From JBFWRI01 sp050248995 (GTDB lineage: Bacteria > Pseudomonadota > Alphaproteobacteria > JAIXQD01), in the NCBI GenBank assembly GCA_050248995.1, contig JBFWRI010000021.1:1-28606 (forward strand): DNA of 28,606 nucleotides. Reading direction: 5' to 3'. The position numbers and the translations under genes were made by a program. The number at the start of each line of letters is the position of its first letter. Position 1 is the stretch's first letter. Positions 22,254-28,606 of this stretch are shown piece after piece. The notes under the pieces are model-generated. The model had not been told where the DNA came from. It did not search any database and worked only from the letters and a program-made list of their open reading frames with translations.

Positions 22254-23522
22254 TTAGGCGCTGCGTACGCTGCTTACGAATGTAGCAACTTCCTTGCGAA
22301 GGCCTTCGGCCTGCATGGCCAGTTCGCGTGCAGCGCCAAGCACCTGCCCTGAAGCGCCACGCGATTCATCGGCAGCCTGGGTCACATTGCTGATCGCATT
22401 ACCAACCGCATTGGTGCCGTTGGCTGCCTGCTGAACACTGTACGCAATTTCCTTCGTAGCGGCTGACTGCTGTTCAACCGCGCCAGCGATCTGCGTGGTG
22501 ATGCGGCTGACCCGCTCAATCGTGCCGCCGATGCCGCGAATGGCTTTGACTGCATCATCAGAAACATGCTGGATCGTGCCAACCTGCTTGGAAATCTCTT
22601 CCGTTGCCTTGGCCGTCTGGCTGGCGAGGTTCTTGACTTCACTGGCCACCACCGCAAAGCCCCGGCCCGCTTCGCCTGCCCGTGCCGCCTCGATGGTAGC
22701 GTTCAGGGCCAGCAGGTTGGTTTGCTCGGCGATTTCCTGAATCAGTTGCACAATCTTGCCGATGTGTTCAGCGGCTTCAGCAAGGCTGGCCACAGTGGCA
22801 TCGGTGCGCCGCGCTTCTTCCACGGCTTCCAGTGTAATCTTGGTCTGCTCGGTGACCTGACGGTTGATTTCGGCGATACTGGCTGTCAGCTCTTCGGCTG
22901 AAGAAGCCACGGTCTGCACCGAACGGCCGGCTTCCTCTGTCGCTGTAGCCACTGTTGATGTCTGGCGGCTGGTTTCATCAGCAATCGCCGACAGATTTTC
23001 GGCGCTGGCATTCAGTTCGGTAGCAGCGCTAGACACCAGCGTGACAATTTGTCCGACACTGCCTTCAAAATCACCGGCCAGTCGGGCCATCGCCTGACGT
23101 TTGTCTTCCGATGCCTTAATCTCTGCGGCTTTCTGTTCGGCCTTCAGACGGTCCATTTGCAGCAGGTTATCGCGGAACAGCTGCGCTGCGCGCGCCAGAT
23201 CACCGATCTCGTCCAGACGATCGGTGTCCTTTACTTCTACCGTAAGATCATGATTGGCAAGTTTGCGCATCGCGTATGAAACCCGCTTCATCGGCCCGGT
23301 AAAAGAGCGGCTGATAAGATAGCTCAGCAAAACGCCGACAAGCAGGAACACACCGCCAGCCGCGTGAAAGTATTCCTTGGAATGCATCAAAGCGGGGCGG
23401 ATTTCTTCACCGAAATCCAGAATTGTTGTGTATTTGATATACTCGAAGATCAGTGAATACGCGATGATTTGTGCGATCGATAGCGTAAGAAGAATGATCT
23501 GAAGTTTACCACCGATTTTCAT
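22254..23522 (-). CDS. Methyl-accepting chemotaxis protein (transmembrane)
   Basis: A 422-residue chemoreceptor. TM1 is about 8-26 and TM2 about 54-71, with a loop of only about 27 residues between them, so there is no sizeable periplasmic sensor domain. A HAMP domain (about 72-125) follows, then the signalling domain with the CheA/CheW-contact hairpin EQTNLLALNATIEAA and AGEAGRGFAVVASEV (266-296). The helical bundle carries Glu/Gln pairs usable as methylation sites. No CheB/CheR-binding pentapeptide is seen at the C-terminus. Likely it senses membrane or energy state, or a partner protein, rather than a ligand (inference). A weak TTGAAA-18-TTAACT pair (23596-23601, 23572-23577) lies upstream. 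Confidence 0.93.
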   Translation of the reverse strand: MKIGGKLQIILLTLSIAQIIAYSLIFEYIKYTTILDFGEEIRPALMHSKEYFHAAGGVFLLVGVLLSYLISRSFTGPMKRVSYAMRKLANHDLTVEVKDTDRLDEIGDLARAAQLFRDNLLQMDRLKAEQKAAEIKASEDKRQAMARLAGDFEGSVGQIVTLVSSAATELNASAENLSAIADETSRQTSTVATATEEAGRSVQTVASSAEELTASIAEINRQVTEQTKITLEAVEEARRTDATVASLAEAAEHIGKIVQLIQEIAEQTNLLALNATIEAARAGEAGRGFAVVASEVKNLASQTAKATEEISKQVGTIQHVSDDAVKAIRGIGGTIERVSRITTQIAGAVEQQSAATKEIAYSVQQAANGTNAVGNAISNVTQAADESRGASGQVLGAARELAMQAEGLRKEVATFVSSVRSA

Positions 23523-23656
23523 AAAACACGCTCTCTTTGAAACGCCTCTGGCCTATTGTTAGCCCGTGCGTAGTTAAGGAATACTTATCAGGTTTTTTCA
23601 AGATATGGCGATGGAAACCGCTTTAAAAACGAGCATATTCAGCCCTAACTTTCCCC

Positions 23657-23685
23657 TTGATAGCTGTGGCAAATATCGTTAACAC
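23657..23685 (+). promoter_or_regulatory. Possible promoter of tRNA-Asn
   Basis: TTGATA (23657-23662), a 17-base spacer, then TAACAC (23680-23685), which places the transcription start about eight bases before the tRNA at 23700. The -10 box matches only half of the consensus, so this is a weak call. The rest of 23523-23699 shows no gene. Confidence 0.35.
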
Positions 23686-23699
23686 TACGGCCTTCGTGT

Positions 23700-23775
23700 T
23701 CCCTGATAGCTCAGTTGGTAGAGCAGGTGACTGTTAATCACCGGGTCGCAGGTTCGAGTCCTGCTCAGGGAGCCA
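23700..23775 (+). tRNA. tRNA-Asn (GTT)
   Basis: 76 bases. The acceptor TCCCTGA pairs fully with TCAGGGA, then discriminator G and encoded CCA (23773-23775). The anticodon loop CTGTTAA gives anticodon GTT (Asn). The T arm carries GGTTCGAGTCC. It stands alone between the divergent MCP and the convergent permease gene. Confidence 0.97.
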
Positions 23776-23801
23776 TTTTATTCCCGCATATCGTTACGAA
23801 G

Positions 23802-25010
23802 TCACAATATCGCCTGCGCGGCAATCAGGCCGACGCACAACAGCGCACCAACAACAGGAACGAAAATCGGATATGAAACACCGCCCTCGTTTTCCGGCTG
23901 CCGGCGCTTCAAAATCAGCAACGCCACATTGGAAACTGTAAATACGACCAGCACAACTGTACTGGTGATCTGGGCCAATGTTACCACCGGTAGCCATAGC
24001 GAAAAACCCAGAATGACGGCTGCCGTCAGTGTGGTTGCCAGTACAGGGGTTTTTCGGACGGGGTGAACTTTTGCCAGAAAGGCCGGCGCTGTTTTCTGAT
24101 TGGCCATGCCATACATAATGCGTGACGCCATCATAAGCTGCACAAGAACGCCATTGATGACAGCGATCAGGCTGATGATCGTTATCGTGACGGGTGATGT
24201 GCCCGCGCCCGCTACAAGGTCGGCCAGCGGTGCTGAGCTTGCTGAAAGCTGCCCGAGCGGCATACGCCAGACAGCAACATAGGCGACAGCGAGATAAAGT
24301 ATGGTCGCCAGGATCAGCGCCAGAATAATGGCGTGTGGCATGGTTTTGCGCGGTTCTTTCGCCTCTTCAGCCATGTTCACCATGTCTTCAAAGCCGATGA
24401 AGGCATAAAAAGCCAGAAAGCCACCGGCGATCAGGCCGGGAATGAGGCTGGCATCAGGCACAGCCAGAATTGATTTCCAGGCTGCTGCCGGGGCTGTGGC
24501 ACTGCTGGCGCCAATCCACAGCACATAGAGCAGTCCGGCGATTTCAGCCATGGTGATAAGCACGATAACGACCGCCGATTCTCTGACGCCCCATGCGGCA
24601 ACGGCATACAGCGCTACCGTAGCAATCGTTATAACAAGCCACGGTGGCGAGTCGACAAATACCTGCAGATAACCCACGAATCCGTTCAGCAGCGTCGCCG
24701 CTGAAACTACGCCGGTCAGGACAATACTCCACCCCACCAGTGCCGATAGCCAGTGTCGCTGCCATGCCTCATGAGCATACAGTGCGGCGCCGGCAGCCCG
24801 TGGCAGGCGTGATGATAGTTCAGCGTATGACAACGCGGTAAAGGCAGCGACAACACCCGCCAGAATGAAAGCCAGCGGCGTAAACAAGCCCGCCGTCGCC
24901 GCCACTTTTCCCACCAGTACATAGATACCGGCACCGATAATGGTGCCAAGGCCATACAGCGTCAGCGTCGGCAGGGAAAGAACGCGGTTAAGTGCCTGTG
25001 ATTCTGGCAT
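23802..25010 (-). CDS. APC-superfamily amino acid permease
   Basis: A membrane transporter of the amino acid/polyamine/organocation superfamily, 402 residues with about 12 predicted hydrophobic helices. The first helix contains the family's glycine-rich TIIGAGIYVLVG, where substrate and sodium or proton bind in related LeuT-fold proteins. GFEDMVNMAEEAKEPRKTMP near the middle is the APC signature after helix 6. The start at 25010 is chosen because AAAGGA lies five bases upstream; the open frame further up runs into tRNA-Arg. The substrate is unknown (amino acid). It sits downstream of tRNA-Arg, whose 3' end is about 20 bases before the start codon. Confidence 0.9.
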   Translation of the reverse strand: MPESQALNRVLSLPTLTLYGLGTIIGAGIYVLVGKVAATAGLFTPLAFILAGVVAAFTALSYAELSSRLPRAAGAALYAHEAWQRHWLSALVGWSIVLTGVVSAATLLNGFVGYLQVFVDSPPWLVITIATVALYAVAAWGVRESAVVIVLITMAEIAGLLYVLWIGASSATAPAAAWKSILAVPDASLIPGLIAGGFLAFYAFIGFEDMVNMAEEAKEPRKTMPHAIILALILATILYLAVAYVAVWRMPLGQLSASSAPLADLVAGAGTSPVTITIISLIAVINGVLVQLMMASRIMYGMANQKTAPAFLAKVHPVRKTPVLATTLTAAVILGFSLWLPVVTLAQITSTVVLVVFTVSNVALLILKRRQPENEGGVSYPIFVPVVGALLCVGLIAAQAIL

Positions 25011-25028
25011 CATGATCCTTTCATTGAA

Positions 25029-25105
25029 TGGCGATCCCAGCAGGAGTCGAACCTGCAACCTGCTGCTTAGAAGGCAGCTGCTCTATCCAGTTGAGCTATG
25101 GGATC
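25029..25105 (-). tRNA. tRNA-Arg (TCT)
   Basis: 77 bases on the minus strand. The acceptor GATCCCA pairs with TGGGATC, discriminator G, and CCA is encoded (25029-25031 on plus). The anticodon stem GCTGC/GCAGC flanks loop CTTCTAA, anticodon TCT. The 5' end overlaps the last two bases of the NDUFS4-like gene, and the permease gene starts about 20 bases past the 3' end, so it appears embedded in one transcript. Confidence 0.96.
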
Positions 25106-25418
25106 AAGCCTTGCTTGTCTCTTTAGCGGGAACGTACTTAAAGTTATCTAAATAATTCTTGGGCTCGATACGGCGGTGCTGTGCGGCGGTGACTGAATAC
25201 TCCCAGCCCTTCTCTTTCGCGAACGCGACAGCTTCTTCCGCAGTTGCGAATTTTAATTTCCCAAGCAGCTCGACCATCGTATCGCCCGCCGAAGCCCAGC
25301 CCATCAGCGGATCGGGCGTGCGTGGCGTCGCCAGCTCGGGTTCGACCAGCCATTTCTGGGCTTTTGCGCGGCCTGACTGCATGGCGGTTTTTGCGGGCTG
25401 GTAAATGCGGACTTTCAT
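25104..25418 (-). CDS. NADH dehydrogenase (complex I) NDUFS4-like accessory subunit
   Basis: A 104-residue protein of the ETC complex I NDUFS4 (18 kDa) family, an accessory subunit that helps assemble or stabilise the peripheral arm; it is shared by alphaproteobacteria and mitochondria. Family features: the opening MKVRIYQPAKTAMQSG, then the WLVEPE strand, the Pro-rich PDPLMGWASAGD loop, the FATAEEAVAFAKEKGWEYSV helix and KNYLDNFKYVP near the end. No transmembrane segment. Here it is not in a nuo operon but beside a tRNA gene, as is common for this gene. The start at 25418 has no strong ribosome-binding site. Confidence 0.88.
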   Translation of the reverse strand: MKVRIYQPAKTAMQSGRAKAQKWLVEPELATPRTPDPLMGWASAGDTMVELLGKLKFATAEEAVAFAKEKGWEYSVTAAQHRRIEPKNYLDNFKYVPAKETSKA

Positions 25419-25479
25419 GGTTGAAAGTTATATCCCCGACGCCGTATAAAGGCAATTATAGGAATACAGGCATAATTCG

Positions 25480-25857
25480 ATGGCAGATGACCTTACAGCA
25501 AAAGGTTTAAGCATCTCCCGCGCCAGAACCGGCGGCGGCTTCCCTAAGGATTACGATTACTACTTACGCCAGAAGAAAATCGCCATGCGTAATATGCTGA
25601 CGTTTATCGGTGTATCCGGCGCGTCAACCGCATTGCTCGGTCTCGCTTTTTTCAAGAGTGAGTTTGTGGGCGATCAGTTTGCAGAAATCCTGAAGCCTAT
25701 CGCCGGGGTCAGTACCCTTGCAAACGGCACCAGCGTCTGGCTGTTCGCACATCAGGCCATCAATGCCCACCGCGGTATGCTGGTGGCGGCCCGCCGCGAG
25801 AACAAAAAGCCGTGGTATCTTATCCCAGCCGGCGCAGCCCTGTGGAAAGGGCTGTAA
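25480..25857 (+). CDS. Unknown small membrane protein
   Basis: A 125-residue protein, divergent from the NDUFS4-like gene. Two hydrophobic stretches (about 38-58, LTFIGVSGASTALLGLAFF, and about 72-92, including GVSTLANGTSVWLFA) could be membrane helices, with a basic N-terminal region (RARTGGGF, YYLRQKK). The C-terminus is basic (AARRENKKPW). I recognise no family. The ATG at 25480 has ACAGG about ten bases upstream. A second small gene follows, whose start lies 48 bases after this stop. Confidence 0.65.
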   Translation: MADDLTAKGLSISRARTGGGFPKDYDYYLRQKKIAMRNMLTFIGVSGASTALLGLAFFKSEFVGDQFAEILKPIAGVSTLANGTSVWLFAHQAINAHRGMLVAARRENKKPWYLIPAGAALWKGL

Positions 25858-25904
25858 AATATGCAAAAAATTTACTTTCAAAACCTGATGATAGCCTTAA
25901 GAGC

Positions 25905-26201
25905 ATGAAGATCACACCCGAAGAAATGGAAAAGGTTTGTTATCGCGTTATTCCGCGGACGCATGTCGATACAAGCAAGCCTTTCGCTTTTTCGCCTTGG
26001 AAAACGGCACGGTATTATGAACAGAATGCGATTGCGCTCATGCGTGCAGGGAATGTCATTGCGGCCTTGAAGGCAAAACATGCTGCCAGAATCGCCGACA
26101 ACCAGCAGAGCATGCTTGTTTATGACCCGACGGAACAAACACTGACGCCGTATGCGTCGGGAACCCTACCGTTGCAGTATGCGCATCTGAAACCACTTTA
26201 G
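25905..26201 (+). CDS. Unknown small protein
   Basis: A 98-residue protein, with the start chosen at the ATG at 25905 (AAGAG about five bases before). The open frame reaches back to 25812, but that part overlaps the previous gene. Sequence starts MKITPEEMEKVCYRV and contains a helix rich in Ala (NVIAALKAKHAARIADNQQS), then a short Thr/Pro-rich tail (YDPTEQTLTPYASGTLP). No signal peptide or membrane segment. I do not recognise it. It ends just before tRNA-Pro on the other strand. Confidence 0.55.
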   Translation: MKITPEEMEKVCYRVIPRTHVDTSKPFAFSPWKTARYYEQNAIALMRAGNVIAALKAKHAARIADNQQSMLVYDPTEQTLTPYASGTLPLQYAHLKPL

Positions 26202-26214
26202 GTTGCTCAGAAGA

Positions 26215-26291
26215 TGGTCGGGGAGCCCGGATTCGAACCGGGGGCCTCTTGTACCCAAAACAAGCGCGCTACCAGACTGCGCCACACCCCG
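26215..26291 (-). tRNA. tRNA-Pro (TGG)
   Basis: 77 bases on the minus strand. The anticodon stem CTTGT/ACAAG flanks loop TTTGGGT, anticodon TGG (Pro). T stem CCCGG/CCGGG and encoded CCA (26215-26217 on plus) are present. The acceptor CGGGGTG pairs with CTCCCCG except for a T-T mismatch at position 6 against 67. It lies upstream of nothing in the same direction within 400 bases but precedes no gene; the DUF192 gene ends 17 bases from it on the same strand, so it may be read through from that operon. Confidence 0.95.
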
Positions 26292-26307
26292 CCATAAGCC
26301 AGCAAAC

Positions 26308-26754
26308 CTAATTAAGCGGCTTGGAATCTGCAACCTTTATTACGTCACCGGCCTGTAAACCCCAGCGATTCGCCAATCCGGCATTGATTTCCAGCACGCG
26401 GTTAACCGGAAAGCGGCTTGAAACAGGCGTCGTATCTTCAGGCCGGGCACGGGTATGGATATGCGCAATCTTGCCTTCGGCATCGATGAAAATCATATCC
26501 AGCGGAATCAGCGTTTCCTTCATCCAGAACTTCTGGATACCGGGCGTATCGAACACAAACAGCATGCCGCGGTCTTCGGGCAACAGTGTGCGGTGCATCA
26601 GGCCGTTTGCGCGTTCGATATCATCATCGGCTACTTCAACGCCAAGACGAACTTCCTGCCCGTTCTGCTTGATAATCGTCAGGTTTTTTATAGGAAGATG
26701 CTGTGAAGCATTATCACAGGCAACCAGAAGCAGCAGGCAAAGCAGTAATCTCAT
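26308..26754 (-). CDS. DUF192-family lipoprotein
   Basis: A 148-residue DUF192 protein. The N-terminus is a short lipoprotein signal peptide with lipobox LLVAC (Cys13). The family core includes ANGLMHRTLLPEDRGMLFVF and KFWMKETLIPLDMIFID, where the M/W/K pattern is diagnostic. Near the end NRVLEINAGLANRWGLQAGD matches the family's final block. The role of DUF192 is not established; the proteins are thought to sit in the envelope. The start at 26754 overlaps the hydrolase stop as ATGA, so it is coupled to that gene. Confidence 0.87.
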   Translation of the reverse strand: MRLLLCLLLLVACDNASQHLPIKNLTIIKQNGQEVRLGVEVADDDIERANGLMHRTLLPEDRGMLFVFDTPGIQKFWMKETLIPLDMIFIDAEGKIAHIHTRARPEDTTPVSSRFPVNRVLEINAGLANRWGLQAGDVIKVADSKPLN

Positions 26755-27569
26755 CGATCAGCCAGAAAAGCATCGATCGCCGCTGCTGCGCCGAAATCAT
26801 ACAGGTCGTTGTGCCTGCCGCCCTGGAATATCTGCAGCCGCTTGGGCCATGCGGCCGCGGTATAGACATCCTTGCCCTGCTGCAGCGGGATGGTTTCGTC
26901 ATCTGTGCCATGCAGCACCAGTACGGGCGTTTTGACTTTGTCGATGATGCTGAGCGTGTCGTACTTGTCCAGCGTCAGCCATTTCACCGGCAAGTACCAA
27001 TACTGTACCTCACCCGCTGCCGACAGTGTTGTGTAGGGTGTATATAATACCAGTGCTTTCAATGGCCTTCCTGCCTGTGCTTCGGTATAGGCTAGGTGTG
27101 CCGCAACGCCGCTGCCCAGCGATTCACCGTAGGCAACAACGTCATGGTTAGTTTTGCCGCGTACATACAGGTAATCAAGGCCCGCACGCGCATCTGCATA
27201 CAGGCCGTCTTCCGTCGGATCGCCCTTGTTACCGCTGAAACCACGCCAGCTGAGCAGCAGGATACCATATCCTGCTTCATTCAGTTGCCGCACCTTCTCG
27301 GCCTTGTCGGCCAGCGTACCGGCATTGCCATGCAGGAACAGGATAGTTGGCTTGCCTTCTGCGGCAGGCGCTTCCCATGCCAGCAGGTCAAGCCCGTCGG
27401 CGGTTGGCACCGTGGTTTCACTAAAGCCCTGCAAACCGGCCTGCACCAGGACAGGACGTTCATCCGTGCCGTGGTATATCAGGTCGCGCTGGATGATGAA
27501 CATATAGCTGCACAGGGCAAAGTAGCCGACAGCCACAGGCATAAGGACGTAACGCAGCAACTTCTTCAT
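26751..27569 (-). CDS. Alpha/beta hydrolase, membrane-anchored (ABHD/BEM46-like)
   Basis: A 272-residue serine hydrolase. An N-terminal hydrophobic segment (about 5-25) probably anchors it in the membrane. The fold is shown by the oxyanion-loop LHGNAG (79-84), the nucleophile elbow GESLG (148-152, Ser150), and the acid D223/D224 in HGTDDETIP; His253 in GGRHNDL completes the triad. These features match the ABHD13/17 or BEM46-like group, which includes esterases and thioesterases. The substrate is unknown. It is translationally coupled at both ends: its start overlaps the ABC exporter stop and its stop overlaps the DUF192 start. Confidence 0.88.
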   Translation of the reverse strand: MKKLLRYVLMPVAVGYFALCSYMFIIQRDLIYHGTDERPVLVQAGLQGFSETTVPTADGLDLLAWEAPAAEGKPTILFLHGNAGTLADKAEKVRQLNEAGYGILLLSWRGFSGNKGDPTEDGLYADARAGLDYLYVRGKTNHDVVAYGESLGSGVAAHLAYTEAQAGRPLKALVLYTPYTTLSAAGEVQYWYLPVKWLTLDKYDTLSIIDKVKTPVLVLHGTDDETIPLQQGKDVYTAAAWPKRLQIFQGGRHNDLYDFGAAAAIDAFLADR

Positions 27570-28606
27570 GCCTTAACCGCCGCCGCGACCTCGCTGAGGT
27601 TGCCATAAAGTTTGTGGTATGCACCGCGCTTAGCCAGCAGCTCGCCATGGGTGCCTTTTTCAACCACACGGCCGTGATCCAGCACATAGATACAGTCGGC
27701 ATCAACGATCGTTGACAGCCGGTGCGCCACAACAATCGTTGTGCGTCCCTGTTGCAGGTGCTTCAGCGCATCCTGCACGGCCTTTTCCGATTCAGCATCC
27801 AACGCGCTGGTAGCTTCATCCAGCAGCAAGATTGGCGCGTTCTTCAGCATCGCCCGGGCAATCACAAGGCGTTGGCGCTGGCCACCGGAAATCTTGGCGC
27901 CCAGTTCACCCACCATGGTGTCGTAGCCTTGCGGCAATGACAGGATAAAGTCATGCGCATAGGCAGCCTTGGCGGCGGCGATGATATCGGCTTCGGTGGC
28001 ACCTTCCCGTCCGTAGCCGATGTTGTTGCGCACCGTATCGTCGAACAACACGATATCCTGACTGACCAGCGCGATATTGCGGCGTACACTGTCGATGGTA
28101 GCGTTGCGAATATCACACCCGTCAATGGTTACATTGCCATCTGTGACGTCATAAAAACGCGGTATCAGGTTCAAGACCGTTGATTTTCCGGCACCGCTAC
28201 CGCCGACCAGCGCGATGGTCTGTCCTGCCGGGGCTTCGATATTCACGCCACGTAGCGCCGGCTGGCTGCCATCATAGCTGAAGGTTACATTATTCAGGTG
28301 CACATCGCCCTTTACCGCTGCTAATGGCACGGCCCCCGGGCGGTCAGTAACCGAAGGCTGCGTATCGAGTAATTCAAAAACGCGCTCGGCGGCGCTGGCG
28401 CCGGCCTGCATCTGTGCATTCGCTTTGCCGATTTTCTTGACGGGCTCGTAAGCCAGCAGGAACGCGGTGATGAACGAGAACAGCGCACCGGGCGTGCGTG
28501 CCCCTTCCATGACCTGAAAACCGCCGTAGATGATGACCGTCACAATCGCGACAGCGGCGAAAATCTCGTTCATCGGCGTTGTCAGGGCGCTGGTGCGGAA
28601 CGCCTT
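27566..28606 (-). CDS. ABC exporter (MsbA-type, TMD-NBD fusion), partial
   Basis: The 3' part of a half-size ABC exporter; the frame is open to the window edge, so the ATG at 28573 is internal. About 346 residues are visible. The first about 75 contain the last transmembrane helices (AIVTVIIYGGFQVMEG and ALFSFITAFLLAYEP). The nucleotide-binding domain has Walker A GGSGAGKST, the Q-loop VSQDIVLFD, the signature ISGGQRQRL, Walker B ILLLDEATSALD and H-loop VVAHRLST. This is the lipid A/lipid flippase (MsbA) type in layout, but multidrug exporters look the same. The gene is first in an overlapping run with the hydrolase and DUF192 genes. Confidence 0.92.
   Translation of the reverse strand, partial: KAFRTSALTTPMNEIFAAVAIVTVIIYGGFQVMEGARTPGALFSFITAFLLAYEPVKKIGKANAQMQAGASAAERVFELLDTQPSVTDRPGAVPLAAVKGDVHLNNVTFSYDGSQPALRGVNIEAPAGQTIALVGGSGAGKSTVLNLIPRFYDVTDGNVTIDGCDIRNATIDSVRRNIALVSQDIVLFDDTVRNNIGYGREGATEADIIAAAKAAYAHDFILSLPQGYDTMVGELGAKISGGQRQRLVIARAMLKNAPILLLDEATSALDAESEKAVQDALKHLQQGRTTIVVAHRLSTIVDADCIYVLDHGRVVEKGTHGELLAKRGAYHKLYGNLSEVAAAVKA

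Overview
The window looks like a chromosomal segment of an alphaproteobacterium of moderate GC content. Supporting signs are hfq-hflX in tandem, a PopZ-type pole organiser next to tolC and a pcm-type methyltransferase, a mitochondrial-type complex I accessory subunit (NDUFS4 family), a short metG without a C-terminal tRNA-binding domain, and the gene order mltB-rlpA-(...)-tmk-holB-metG-tatD, which is typical of the class. A Micavibrio-like or other deep-branching alphaproteobacterium would fit, but that is inference. I see no insertion sequence, prophage, CRISPR array or rRNA, and no gene-free stretch longer than 300 bases; the longest gaps are about 180-200 bases (3842-4040 and 23523-23699).

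Layout. 1-1025: the 3' end of one HAD phosphatase and a complete second one. 1173-2743: hfq and hflX. 2740-5826: an accessory patch of small exported proteins of unknown function plus a small Cys-rich (BFD-like) protein. It ends in a protein with three 40-residue tandem repeats and a strong terminator. 5881-8053: a dCMP-deaminase-type enzyme, a Stf0-type sulfotransferase, and tatD overlapping the sulfotransferase start. 8105-15766: the cell-wall/replication cluster read on the minus strand (mltB, rlpA, two unknown genes, three thymidylate-kinase-like genes, holB, metG), with one unknown plus-strand gene overlapping the metG 3' end. 15842-17602: two unknown plus-strand genes, the second a clear internal duplication of a domain of about 165 residues. 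17615-22046: minus strand, pcm-tolC and then popZ, a small membrane protein, a RimK-like ATP-grasp ligase and a DHFR/RibD-like reductase. 22166-26291: four tRNA genes (Cys, Asn, Arg, Pro) interleaved with a chemoreceptor, an APC permease, the NDUFS4-like subunit and two small unknown genes. 26308-28606: a DUF192 lipoprotein, an alpha/beta hydrolase and the 3' part of an MsbA-type ABC exporter in one overlapping operon.

The most striking feature is the run of three tandem thymidylate kinase paralogues (10921-12940), all starting MSGFFI. Only the holB-linked copy keeps the RxPG dTMP-binding loop. With a dCMP-deaminase-like and a DHFR-like gene nearby, the window has a deoxypyrimidine-nucleotide theme, possibly for salvage or phosphorylation of unusual nucleotides (inference). 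Other points worth attention are the duplicated unknown domain at 16577-17602 and the paired exported proteins at 4347-5826, which share a 29-residue C-terminal module.
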